A stretch of DNA of 6,272 nt, from contig JAIVIG010000081.1 in the NCBI GenBank assembly GCA_020200675.1, positions 1 through 6,272 of the forward strand, given 5' to 3'. Source of the stretch: Actinomycetota bacterium (lineage in GTDB: Bacteria > Actinomycetota > Rubrobacteria > Rubrobacterales > Rubrobacteraceae). Made by a program: the position numbers and the translations under genes. The notes below the pieces were generated by a model, which saw only the letters and a program-made list of their open reading frames with translations, was not told the origin of the DNA and made no database searches. Below, piece after piece: positions 1 through 5,600 of this stretch. Positions within the stretch are counted from its first letter, which is position 1. Every line of letters starts with the position of its first letter.

Positions 1-93
1 CTACGGAGCGAGTTACGCAAGGCCAAGGAGCGCTTGAGGCACAAGGTGCACGTCATCTGTGGTTGTATCAGGCAGCCGGGCTACGAGGTTTAG
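1..93 (+). CDS. 3' end of an insertion-element-type ORF (partial)
   Basis: The first 30 codons of the window are open and end at TAG 91-93. The peptide is basic, ending HVICGCIRQPGYEV, with a preceding helix-like stretch ELRKAKERLRHK. I do not recognise the transposase family from this tail alone. The mobile-element reading rests on a second, inverted copy at the other end of the window: 23 of the last 27 residues are the same, and both copies share a terminal 10-mer just past the stop codon. The gene continues outside the window to the left, so its domain content cannot be judged. It could instead be another multicopy gene, but repeated ends with a shared non-coding terminus favour an insertion sequence. 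Confidence 0.5.
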   Translation, partial: LRSELRKAKERLRHKVHVICGCIRQPGYEV

Positions 94-111
94 ATGCCTA
101 TGCAGAGATCA
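1..111 (+). mobile_element. Right end of an insertion-sequence-like element (partial)
   Basis: Similarity to the inverted copy at 6153-6272 stops exactly after GCAGAGATCA (102-111). Beyond that point the two flanks (ATAAATCGG here, GTATGACGG there) are unrelated. This marks 111 as the likely element boundary, with TGATCTCTGC read inwards as the terminal sequence. The other end of the element, its inverted repeat and any target duplication lie outside the window. Confidence 0.45.
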
Positions 112-249
112 ATAAATCGGCGCGTGAACCCGTCGGCCTCCTGAATAGGATCTACTTTCGACGGCGTGCATTATGTAGGGGGTCCGGTGCGCGATGCCAC
201 CAGTACCACCACATATCATCCTTTTTCGAATGAATTGTTGGGGGTTTTG

Positions 250-277
250 TTGCTTTTTTCTAGTTTCCTGTTAAGGT
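250..277 (+). promoter_or_regulatory. Candidate promoter for the 65-residue small gene
   Basis: A TTGCTT box (250-255) and a TAAGGT box (272-277) are separated by 16 bases in a T-rich stretch (about 231-290) that is clearly richer in AT than the rest of the window. Neither box is a strong match to a sigma-A type consensus. The call rests mainly on local composition and on position about 50 bases before the gene start at 331. The remaining DNA from 112 to 249 holds no gene or structure I can support. Confidence 0.25.
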
Positions 278-330
278 ATGTTAGGTAGCATGTGGTACAA
301 CAGAACCCGGCAAGGGAGGGGGCGAGGCAG

Positions 331-528
331 ATGGAGCTGTACATCAACAACGGGTGGACCGAGTGCTACGGCAATTCCTACATCGCCGAAGCCATCGCGT
401 GGTCCGAAACTGGTAATCACGCGTCGATCTACACCACGGGCGTTACTGCCGAAGAGGCGAACGCCAAGCTCATGAACGCGTTGCGGGAACTCGAGCTGAT
501 ACCCCAAAAGGCCACGAAAGACCAGTAG
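331..528 (+). CDS. Small hypothetical protein (65 aa)
   Basis: This is an unrecognised small protein beginning MELYINNGW and ending at TAG 526-528. I chose ATG 331 because a purine-rich GGGAGGGGG (314-322) lies upstream at a good spacing, with GAGG (324-327) closer still. An ATG at 292 would add 13 residues but has no such site. Codon third positions are GC-rich, as expected of a real gene here. Predicted layout by eye: an N-terminal beta-type half (residues 1-36, with YINNGWTECYG and SIYTTG), then an amphipathic helix (TAEEANAKLMNALRELELI, about 38-56) and a charged tail. The TGVTAEEANAKLMNAL stretch resembles the strand-to-helix turn of HicB/DUF1902-like small proteins. That is a shape resemblance only, and no HicA-like partner is visible. 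A second small gene follows after 64 bases on the same strand. Confidence 0.6.
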   Translation: MELYINNGWTECYGNSYIAEAIAWSETGNHASIYTTGVTAEEANAKLMNALRELELIPQKATKDQ

Positions 529-592
529 TAACGGTACCCCGTCGAGCGGCGGAGGATGTGCTAGCGGTGTATCGCTGGAGGACGGTCGAGCC

Positions 593-907
593 ATGAGTTC
601 CACGCCCAAGCATCTCAAAGCCTTATGGGAGATCGAGAGAAATTCTCTTTCCGGCCTCGTGGAGTTGCTCCACAAGGAGGGACTGGACGCCGTTCGGTGT
701 GTCCTCTGGGACATCGTCGGTTGGCAAGACGACTTCAGCCCCCACGCCTGGAGGGCCCGGGACGCCGAGGAGCGGAAGAGGTTTGCGTGGGAGGCGGCGG
801 TGCGGATCGAGAGGATCATCGCCAGGGTCCTGCATCATGCCTATGAGCGGCAGACCGAGGAGACGCTGGACGCCCTCGTCGAAGGGCCGGAGGGATTCTA
901 CGGATAA
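593..907 (+). CDS. Hypothetical alpha-helical protein (104 aa)
   Basis: This is an unrecognised protein starting at ATG 593 and ending at TAA 905-907. A GGAGG (577-581) lies 11 bases before the start, a little long but usable, and no better in-frame start is present. The sequence reads as mostly alpha-helical and soluble, rich in charged residues and tryptophan (ALWEIERN, CVLWDIVGWQDDFSPHAW, AEERKRFAWEAAVRIERII). It has no signal peptide or membrane segment, and one cysteine near residue 36. Codon use fits the host. It is the second of two small co-oriented genes between the left insertion element and the PASTA gene, and both may share one transcript. No catalytic motif or known toxin, antitoxin or regulator signature is visible, so I assign no function. 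Confidence 0.6.
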   Translation: MSSTPKHLKALWEIERNSLSGLVELLHKEGLDAVRCVLWDIVGWQDDFSPHAWRARDAEERKRFAWEAAVRIERIIARVLHHAYERQTEETLDALVEGPEGFYG

Positions 908-955
908 CCACCATTCGATCAGCACCCGCAATCGGATAGGTCAGTATGCCGTGGT

Positions 956-977
956 CCGACGCTGTCCGTCCGGTTTT
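956..977 (+). terminator. Weak terminator candidate after the small gene pair
   Basis: CCGACG (956-961) can pair with CGTCCGG (967-973, one bulged base) around a 5-base loop, followed by TTTT (974-977). It sits 49 bases after the stop codon of the 104-residue gene. The bulge and the short T run make it weak. Confidence 0.3.
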
Positions 978-982
978 GATCG

Positions 983-1195
983 CTAGTCGGTGTTCTCGAC
1001 GCGGGCAGCTCGAGATACTCTGGTAGTCGCGTCTCCGATCGCATCTTCGGTGAGGTCGTCTCCTCGAAGATTCGCCTTTTGGAGGTCGGCCCCTTCGGGG
1101 TAGGGTCTGGACAGGAGAGCGATCTCGGTCGCCGTCCGCGGCCCTCTTCGAGTCTCTGCGCGCAAGATGTCGTGCGTCGCTAGTCTCGTAACCAC
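983..1195 (-). pseudogene. Pentapeptide-repeat protein fragment
   Basis: The minus strand is open from GTG 1195 to TAG 983-985 (70 codons). The middle reads GADLQ-KANLR-GDDLT-EDAIG-DATTR. This is the A(D/N)LXX register of pentapeptide-repeat proteins followed by the AIGDATTR-like closing segment common at the C-terminal ends of such proteins. Only about four repeats are recognisable, some positions are off pattern (DDL, DAI), and the first 35 residues show no repeats. That looks like a decayed or truncated tail rather than a working beta-helix. It lies antisense to the 5' side of the PASTA gene and overlaps the longest possible start of that gene. The alternative is a chance open frame, since the evidence is a short motif only. 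Confidence 0.35.
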
Positions 1196-1234
1196 AACCT
1201 TCGGTGCTTCAAGCGCGGCTTATTTGCAAGGTTC

Positions 1235-1240
1235 TAAAAT
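1235..1240 (+). promoter_or_regulatory. Candidate -10 box for the PASTA gene
   Basis: TAAAAT (1235-1240) matches five of six positions of the sigma-A -10 consensus and lies in a locally AT-rich patch, but no convincing -35 box sits 16-18 bases upstream. A start of transcription near 1247 would leave the GTG at 1263 as the first well-placed start codon. The box is flanked by the short dyad AAGGT (1228-1232) / ACCTT (1241-1245). Confidence 0.3.
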
Positions 1241-1243
1241 ACC

Positions 1244-1256
1244 TTCCAAGTTGGAA
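1244..1256. promoter_or_regulatory. Perfect palindrome TTCCAAGTTGGAA, operator-like
   Basis: Six-base arms (TTCCAA / TTGGAA) flank one central G. The palindrome lies immediately after the candidate -10 box and just before the preferred GTG start of the PASTA gene. This position is typical of a repressor site. No regulator can be named. Confidence 0.3.
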
Positions 1257-1262
1257 CGGCTC

Positions 1263-2225
1263 GTGGATAATCGGAACGGCTCGCCAGCAGACGTCACCGA
1301 GGTCTCGGACCGTCCGATTGCGGGGGCGTCTTCGAGGGTTATCTCACCCACGACCGAGACCTCGAACGTGCCGTTGCCTTCGAGGTCACAGCGGCGTCAC
1401 GCCGCCGCCGAAGAATCCTTCGAACGTTCGCTCCTGCTCCTACTCGTGTTCCTCGCCTTGCTCGGCGGCGTTGCCGTCGTCGCCGAGGTGACGGTCTCGC
1501 AAGAGACCCCGGCTCCTCTACTAGAGGTCCCGAACCTCAACGGGGCTCGTTCCCTGCAGGAGGCGCAAGAGATGGCCGGTGCGAACTTCGTCGTCGAGGA
1601 TGTTCCGGTGGAGAGCGGAGAACCCGTCGGCACCGTGGTTAGCCAGGACCCAAAACCCGGAGAGACGGCCGACGAGGGGACGACGATCTCCGTGCGTGTC
1701 AGCGGCACGCAGATCGAAGTCCTCCCCGACGTCGAAGGCAAGACGATCGAGGAGGCCAGGCAAAGCATCAGGAGCCGCCCCTTCGGCCTGGAAGTGAAGA
1801 CGGTGGAGAGCAGTACGCAGGAGATCGGCAGGGTGCTCGAACAAGATCCCAAAGGCGGTGATGGCGTAACCGCCGAGGCGGGCACGCACGTCACGGTCAC
1901 CGTTGGAGGGGGGCCCCCTGCCGCGAAGGTTCCCGACCTCCGCGCTTCTCTCCCCGAGGAGACGAAACCGGTGCCGGGAGATCGGACGGGAACCCCGAAC
2001 GACCGAGGCTCGGCGGACCGGAAGGTCGAGCAGCGACAGTCCGCCGGGACGGAGGTTGAGCCGGACGATCCGGCGGGGAACAACGCCGAAGAACCTGGAT
2101 CAAACCAGGCGCCGGTTCCGGCTCTCGTGGGCCGCGATGCCCAGGAGGGCTTCGCATTCTACGATTATGCCTCCTGGCTAGAAGAGTCGGGGCAGTACGA
2201 GTCGGGGCAGTACGATGCCCAGTAA
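1263..2225 (+). CDS. PASTA-domain membrane protein lacking a kinase domain
   Basis: PASTA repeats bind peptidoglycan fragments and usually form the outer part of PknB/Stk-type kinases or of penicillin-binding proteins. From GTG 1263 (320 residues): cytoplasmic linker 1-55 with basic RSQRRH at 41-46; one transmembrane helix at about 56-75 (LLLLLVFLALLGGVAVVA); PASTA 1 at about 86-147 (VPNLNG, VSQDPKPGETADEGTTISVRV); PASTA 2 at about 151-215 (LPDVEGKTIEEARQ, VLEQDPKGGDGVTAEAGTHVTV); then a 100-residue acidic Pro/Gly/Glu-rich tail ending in a doubled ESGQY. The linker and helix resemble the part of PknB between kinase and PASTA, but no HRD, DFG or APE motif occurs upstream in any frame. The frame is open back to ATG 1167. 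I prefer GTG 1263 because third-position GC is about 16/32 codons before it and 23/32 after, and because 1167 has no ribosome site. It could be a kinase remnant or a stand-alone PASTA protein. Confidence 0.8.
   Translation: MDNRNGSPADVTEVSDRPIAGASSRVISPTTETSNVPLPSRSQRRHAAAEESFERSLLLLLVFLALLGGVAVVAEVTVSQETPAPLLEVPNLNGARSLQEAQEMAGANFVVEDVPVESGEPVGTVVSQDPKPGETADEGTTISVRVSGTQIEVLPDVEGKTIEEARQSIRSRPFGLEVKTVESSTQEIGRVLEQDPKGGDGVTAEAGTHVTVTVGGGPPAAKVPDLRASLPEETKPVPGDRTGTPNDRGSADRKVEQRQSAGTEVEPDDPAGNNAEEPGSNQAPVPALVGRDAQEGFAFYDYASWLEESGQYESGQYDAQ
2184..2213 (+). repeat. Exact 15-bp tandem duplication in the PASTA gene end
   Basis: GAGTCGGGGCAGTAC occurs twice in direct succession (2184-2198 and 2199-2213), encoding ESGQY-ESGQY four codons before the stop codon. 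The copies are identical at every base, which points to a recent slippage or duplication event. Confidence 0.9.
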
Positions 2226-2472
2226 GGCTTACCGCGTCGGGGGAAGGCTCTGGCGCCTCCTCCGAGGAGCCTGTGCGATCTCGTCAGGGCCTGAAGCCGA
2301 TTTCTGTTACCCGGTTACGGCAAGGTGGAGAGGCGTGTTGTGGAGACCGTCGAGCGCCGAGCCTCTACCGGAGAGCAAACTTCTCGAGGAGAAGGGCCGA
2401 CCCCGCTTACCTGTTCGCGTCGTGTTGAGCTGCTTCCGTTGACGACTGGTCCGGCGCCGGGTTTCTGGCATG

Positions 2473-2502
2473 AAAAAGCCCGCCGGGCTAAGCTAGCGGG
2501 CT
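2473..2502 (-). terminator. Rho-independent terminator after tRNA-Glu
   Basis: Read on the minus strand, AGCCCGC (2502-2496) pairs perfectly with GCGGGCT (2483-2477) and is followed by a run of T (2477-2473). It begins 8 bases after the tRNA 3' end, so it should end the tRNA-Glu transcript and any read-through from gltX. The plus-strand region 2226-2472 between the PASTA gene and this point holds only short palindromes and no gene I can support. Confidence 0.8.
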
Positions 2503-2510
2503 GTGAGGAG

Positions 2511-2583
2511 TGACCCCACGGGGGTTCGAACCCCGGTTTTCGCCGTGAGAGGGCGATGTCCTAGGCCTCTAGACGATGGGGCC
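2511..2583 (-). tRNA. tRNA-Glu (anticodon CTC)
   Basis: The 73-base minus-strand sequence folds as a cloverleaf. The acceptor GGCCCCA pairs with TGGGGTC (one G-T pair) and the discriminator base is A. The D stem is GTCT/GGAC. The anticodon stem TCGCC/GGCGA holds loop CTCTCAC with anticodon CTC, which reads GAG. The T arm CCGGG-GTTCGAA-CCCCG is canonical apart from base-pair edges. The CCA end is not encoded (CTC follows), so it must be added by a nucleotidyltransferase. The gene lies 118 bases downstream of the stop codon of gltX on the same strand, has its own promoter at 2602-2630 and is closed by a terminator at 2473-2502. GAG is a major glutamate codon in a high-GC genome, so this should be a heavily used tRNA. 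Confidence 0.95.
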
Positions 2584-2601
2584 GGAACTAACCGAGCACA
2601 G

Positions 2602-2630
2602 AGTTTAAACGACAACCCCCGGTTCGTCAA
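2602..2630 (-). promoter_or_regulatory. Promoter of the tRNA-Glu gene
   Basis: On the minus strand TTGACG (2630-2625, five of six consensus bases) and TAAACT (2607-2602, four of six) are separated by exactly 17 bases. Transcription would start near 2595, giving a leader of about 12 bases before the mature tRNA 5' end at 2583. This is the best-formed promoter in the window and shows that the tRNA does not depend on gltX read-through. Confidence 0.75.
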
Positions 2631-2701
2631 AGGGTTCCAAGGTCTCTCGCTGGCTGGCTTTTTGCTCTTCTGACAGCCCGACGCTGGCGGCCTACACCCT
2701 C

Positions 2702-4183
2702 CTAAGCGGGCAAGCGCTGCATCTGTTCTACGGCCTTTTCCAGCCTGAGCAGGGTGCGCTCGCGGCCAAGGAGCGCCAGGGTCTCGAAGAGACCGGCGCT
2801 TACGGTGCGTCCGGTCGCGGCGAAGCGCAAAGGGTGTATGAGGTGTCGCGCGCCCTTCTCTTTCTCGGCGGCGAGACCCCGAACGGTTTCCTCGATGGCT
2901 TCCTCCGTCCACTCCGGGAGGGCCCGCAAGCGTTCCAGGAGCTCCGGGAAGTTCTCGCGGACGAACTCCTTACCGAGTTGCTGCTCGAACTGCTCGGGAT
3001 CGTACTCGATCTCGCCGCCGTAGAAGTAGCCGACCGCCTCGGGGATCTCCGTTATTCGGTTCAGGCGGTCCCGGAGGAGGACCATTATCTGCGTGAGCCG
3101 CGGCATGTCGCGCTGCAACTCCTCTTCGGTCGCGGCGCCCGACTCGACGAGCATCGGGGCGGCTACGAGGGCGAGATCCTCGGGGCTCTTGCGCCTGAGG
3201 TAGACGGCGTTTATGGCGGTGAGCTTCTTCTCGTCGAAGACCGCCGGGTTGCCGCTGACCCTGTCGATACGGAACCTCTCTGCCAGCTCGTCGGGAGAGA
3301 AGATCTCCTCGTCTGCCGCGTACCCCGCCCCCAACAGCGCCAGGTAGTTGAAGAGCGCCTCCGGCAGGTACCCCTGCTCCGCGAAGTCCTCCACGCTAGC
3401 GGCTCCGTGGCGCTTGCTGAGTTTCTTCTTGTCCGGCCCCAGGACCTGCGGGACGTGGGCGAAGGCGGGCAGGTCGTAGCCTAAAGCGCCGTAGACCAGG
3501 ATCTGTCGCGGCGTGTTCGAGAGGTGGTCGTCGCCCCGGATGACGTGGCTGATCCTCATCTCCGCGTCGTCCACCGCGGCGGCGAAGTTGTAGGTCGGGG
3601 TGTCGGTGGACTTCATGATGACGAAGTCCTCGATGTTCTGGTTCTCGAACGTCACGGGGCCGCGAATGAGGTCCTGCACGACGGTCTGCCCCTCGCGTGG
3701 CGTCTTCATGCGCACCGTGAAAGGCTCCCCGGACTCCGCCCTACGCCGCGCCTCTTCGGGGTCCATCTCGCGGTACTCTCCGCCGGTGTAGATCGGCTGC
3801 CGTTTTTCGGCCCGCGCCTCCTCCCGGAGCTCGGCGAGCTCCTCGGCGGTTGCGAAGTCCCGGTAGGCGGCCCCCGAATCGAGGAGCTTCTGCGCGGCCT
3901 CGCGGTAGAGGTCGAAGCGTTCGGTCTGGCGGTAGGGTCCGTAGGGACCGTCGATCTCGGGACCCTCGTCCCACTCCAGGCCGATCCAACGCAGGGACCG
4001 CTTTAGCTGCTCGACGGACTCCTCGGTGGAGCGTTCGAGGTCCGTGTCCTCTATACGCAGGACGAACGTGCCGTTGTTCTTGCGGGCAAATAGCCAGTTG
4101 AAGAGCGCGGTACGCACCCCGCCGACGTGCAGCGACCCCGTCGGACTCGGCGCGTAGCGTACCCTGATCTTAGAATTATCCAT
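2702..4183 (-). CDS. gltX: Glutamyl-tRNA synthetase
   Basis: Cytoplasmic class I aminoacyl-tRNA synthetase that charges tRNA-Glu with glutamate using ATP. The 493 residues match the usual length of bacterial GluRS (about 470-500). The Rossmann-fold catalytic domain opens with IRVRYAPSPTGSLHVGG (residues 6-22), containing the HIGH-type motif as HVGG. RGDDHLSNT (216-224) and the KMSKS-type loop KLSKR (254-258) follow. The C-terminal third is the helical anticodon-binding domain. The YRDFATAEEL region (about 107-116) lacks the cysteines of the zinc-binding GluRS subtype. The ATG at 4183 begins 10 residues before the conserved APSPTG. No ribosome site precedes it, which fits the leaderless promoter proposed at 4190-4198. 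A co-oriented tRNA-Glu gene lies downstream and an amidohydrolase gene ends 96 bases upstream. Whether it also charges tRNA-Gln for GatCAB amidation, as in many actinobacteria, cannot be read from the sequence. Confidence 0.97.
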   Translation of the reverse strand: MDNSKIRVRYAPSPTGSLHVGGVRTALFNWLFARKNNGTFVLRIEDTDLERSTEESVEQLKRSLRWIGLEWDEGPEIDGPYGPYRQTERFDLYREAAQKLLDSGAAYRDFATAEELAELREEARAEKRQPIYTGGEYREMDPEEARRRAESGEPFTVRMKTPREGQTVVQDLIRGPVTFENQNIEDFVIMKSTDTPTYNFAAAVDDAEMRISHVIRGDDHLSNTPRQILVYGALGYDLPAFAHVPQVLGPDKKKLSKRHGAASVEDFAEQGYLPEALFNYLALLGAGYAADEEIFSPDELAERFRIDRVSGNPAVFDEKKLTAINAVYLRRKSPEDLALVAAPMLVESGAATEEELQRDMPRLTQIMVLLRDRLNRITEIPEAVGYFYGGEIEYDPEQFEQQLGKEFVRENFPELLERLRALPEWTEEAIEETVRGLAAEKEKGARHLIHPLRFAATGRTVSAGLFETLALLGRERTLLRLEKAVEQMQRLPA

Positions 4184-4189
4184 AGTCTT

Positions 4190-4198
4190 AAGCTAGCA
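4190..4198 (-). promoter_or_regulatory. Extended -10 promoter candidate for gltX
   Basis: TGCTAGCTT on the minus strand (4198-4190) fits the extended -10 pattern TGnTAnnnT. The expected start of transcription is 7 bases downstream, which is the A of the gltX ATG at 4183. There is no good -35 hexamer at 17 bases, which extended -10 promoters can tolerate. The absence of a Shine-Dalgarno site before the ATG agrees with a leaderless message. Confidence 0.4.
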
Positions 4199-4279
4199 CA
4201 CGATGCGGCGATCAGAAAGCCCGCAAGCAGCCGACGGTCCCGGGAGGTAGGTGACGGCCCGCCTTCAACTCCGTGGCTC

Positions 4280-5041
4280 TCACCGCATGTACCAATCCAG
4301 GGCGTTCTCGCGGAGCACGTGGTCGGCCAGCGGCTCCCCAAGGGCCTCCACGATCAGGTCGACGTCGGCTTCCTCGAAGGGACGCTCGGCACGGGTGCCG
4401 GGCAGGTCGGTGCCGAAGATCAGGGCGCCCGGATCGACCGCGGCGATCTCCCGGAGCGCCTCGGGCACGTCTAACCGGACGCGGCCGAAGCCAGTCGCCT
4501 TCACCTTTACGCTCCTCCCGACGAGGCGCAGCAGTGCGGAAGAGCCTTCCCGGGTCATACCGAGGTGATCTACCGCCACCCTGGGCAGAGCGGCGAGGCG
4601 GGGCTCGAGCTCCGGCAGGTCCTTCGAATCCACGTATAGCTCCGCGTGCCACCCGGCCAGGTCGTGTACCCGAAGGGCGAGGCGCTCGAGTTGGTCGAGG
4701 GTCTCCGAGCCGCCCCGGTACAGGTTAAACCGCACCGCCCGCACCCCCGCCGCGTGCAGCCGCAGCACCTCCTCGTCGGATACCGAGGACGGGAGCTGGG
4801 TGACGCCTACGAAGGAGGGACCCAGCCGCTCCAGGGCGTCGATGAGGTAGCCCTGGTCGAACGCCTGGAAGGAACCCGAGACCACGGCGCCTCCCACCAC
4901 GTCCAACGTCTTCGTCCTCTCCAGGTAGTCCTCCACGGTAAAGGGGGCCGGCAGGTATCCCTTGTTGGGGACCAGCGGGAAGCGCGGGTCGATTACGTGA
5001 AGGTGGGCGTCGAATATCTCGCGGTTCTGCGCCGGGATCAC
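4280..5041 (-). CDS. Amidohydrolase-2 family metal-dependent hydrolase
   Basis: A 253-residue cytosolic TIM-barrel hydrolase of the amidohydrolase-2 group, which includes lactonases such as 2-pyrone-4,6-dicarboxylate and sulfomuconolactone hydrolases and some decarboxylases. Visible marks: N-terminal FDAHLHVIDPRFP with the metal-type HxH (His13, His15); AVRFNLYRGG (102-111); GWHAELYV (130-137, with His132); VDHLGM (157-162, with His159); and the C-terminal IFGTDLPGTR (208-217) with the catalytic-type Asp212. All expected barrel landmarks are present, so it looks active; the substrate cannot be read off. The start is GTG 5041-5039 with AGGTG four bases upstream. It lies 31 bases downstream of the broken cupin gene on the same strand, so the two were probably one operon. 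gltX follows after 96 bases, likely with its own promoter. Confidence 0.85.
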   Translation of the reverse strand: MIPAQNREIFDAHLHVIDPRFPLVPNKGYLPAPFTVEDYLERTKTLDVVGGAVVSGSFQAFDQGYLIDALERLGPSFVGVTQLPSSVSDEEVLRLHAAGVRAVRFNLYRGGSETLDQLERLALRVHDLAGWHAELYVDSKDLPELEPRLAALPRVAVDHLGMTREGSSALLRLVGRSVKVKATGFGRVRLDVPEALREIAAVDPGALIFGTDLPGTRAERPFEEADVDLIVEALGEPLADHVLRENALDWYMR

Positions 5042-5072
5042 GCCACACCTGCGGTGGGCATGGGCTCTGGGA

Positions 5073-5480
5073 TCATCTCCGCGCAGGGCCGAGCTCGTTG
5101 CCTCCGTCGCCGGTCGGGATGACTCCGGCGCCCTCGAACATGAGGATCACGGTCCGCTCCGGGGCCCGCGTCCGATGCACCATGCCCCTCGGGACGCTGA
5201 ACCCCTGCCGCGGTATGAGTTCGACTGTCCGACCTTCTTCTTGGAGGTCGATCAGGAAACGCCCTTCCACCACGTAGAAGAACTCGTCTTCCTCGTCGTG
5301 GTGGTGCCAGTGGAACTCGCCTTGCATGACGCCGAGCCGCACCACGCAATCGTTTATGCGGCAGAGCGTCTGGTTGTACTATCAGTCTTCGACCGCCCCG
5401 GCGAGCTCCCGGACGTCAACGAGCTCCAGGAAACCGAACGCCTCGTCCAGGTTGATAGAGTAGGGTGTTCCTTCGCTCAT
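5073..5480 (-). pseudogene. Cupin-domain protein gene split by two adjacent stop codons
   Basis: From ATG 5480 the frame encodes MSEGTPYSINLDEAFGFLEL and reaches ...AVED, where TGA (5384-5382) and TAG (5381-5379) follow directly. Without these it would continue as YNQTLCRINDCVVRLGVM into a complete cupin barrel, about 135 residues in all and the usual size of small single-cupin proteins. Metal-type ligands are intact (numbered from GTG 5345): motif 1 GEFHWHHHDEEDEFFYVVEG gives His14, His16 and Glu21, and motif 2 GFSVPRGMVH gives His57. The part after the stops can only be made by re-initiation, for example at GTG 5345 (90 residues, lacking the first strands). The excellent ribosome site belongs to the upstream ATG, so the original start is clear. 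Probably a fresh pseudogene; a read-through product or a sequencing error are the alternatives. Small cupins of this kind are often sugar- or lactone-related, but the substrate is unknown. Confidence 0.7.
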
Positions 5481-5485
5481 TGCGT

Positions 5486-5490
5486 CCTCC
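5486..5490 (-). promoter_or_regulatory. Strong ribosome binding site of the cupin gene
   Basis: Minus-strand AGAAGGAGGACGCAATG places GGAGG five bases before ATG 5480. This near-perfect site fixes the true start of the cupin gene upstream of the paired stop codons. A dyad GCGGC-ATC-GCCGC (5519-5507) lies 16 bases further upstream and could be an operator, though no promoter is obvious there. Confidence 0.75.
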
Positions 5491-5600
5491 TTCTCTGGCC
5501 TGCGAAGCGGCGATGCCGCCGGGCCGCTATTGGGGCCGCTTTGTCCTCGGGCCACGCTACCTGGCGCAGCACTCCATGTTAAGGACAGTGTTTCGTGCTT

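Noticed and set aside
1091..1100. Small CCC-TTCG-GGG hairpin
   Set aside because: Only three base pairs, inside a possible coding fragment, with no T run; too weak to call a regulatory element.
1397..2083. Minus-strand frame of 228 codons opposite the PASTA gene
   Set aside because: Serine/threonine/proline-rich composition typical of an antisense shadow; the plus strand has clear PASTA domains here.
2257..2269. Hairpin CTCCTC-C-GAGGAG as a terminator for the PASTA gene
   Set aside because: The centre is only one base and no T run follows; at most a chance palindrome.
2380..2394. Palindrome CTTCTC-GAG-GAGAAG
   Set aside because: A perfect short dyad, but with no gene start or T tract next to it, so no role can be supported.
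2325..2513. Plus-strand frame of 62 codons between the PASTA gene and tRNA-Glu
   Set aside because: It runs through the minus-strand terminator and into the tRNA, has no convincing ribosome site and no domain.
2834..4006. Long plus-strand open frames opposite gltX (2834-3484 and 3524-4006)
   Set aside because: They are mirror frames of a strongly coding high-GC gene, with no ribosome sites and no recognisable domains.
5175..5582. Plus-strand frame of 135 codons across the cupin gene
   Set aside because: It is the complement of the cupin coding frame, whose conserved histidine motifs and ribosome site are on the minus strand.
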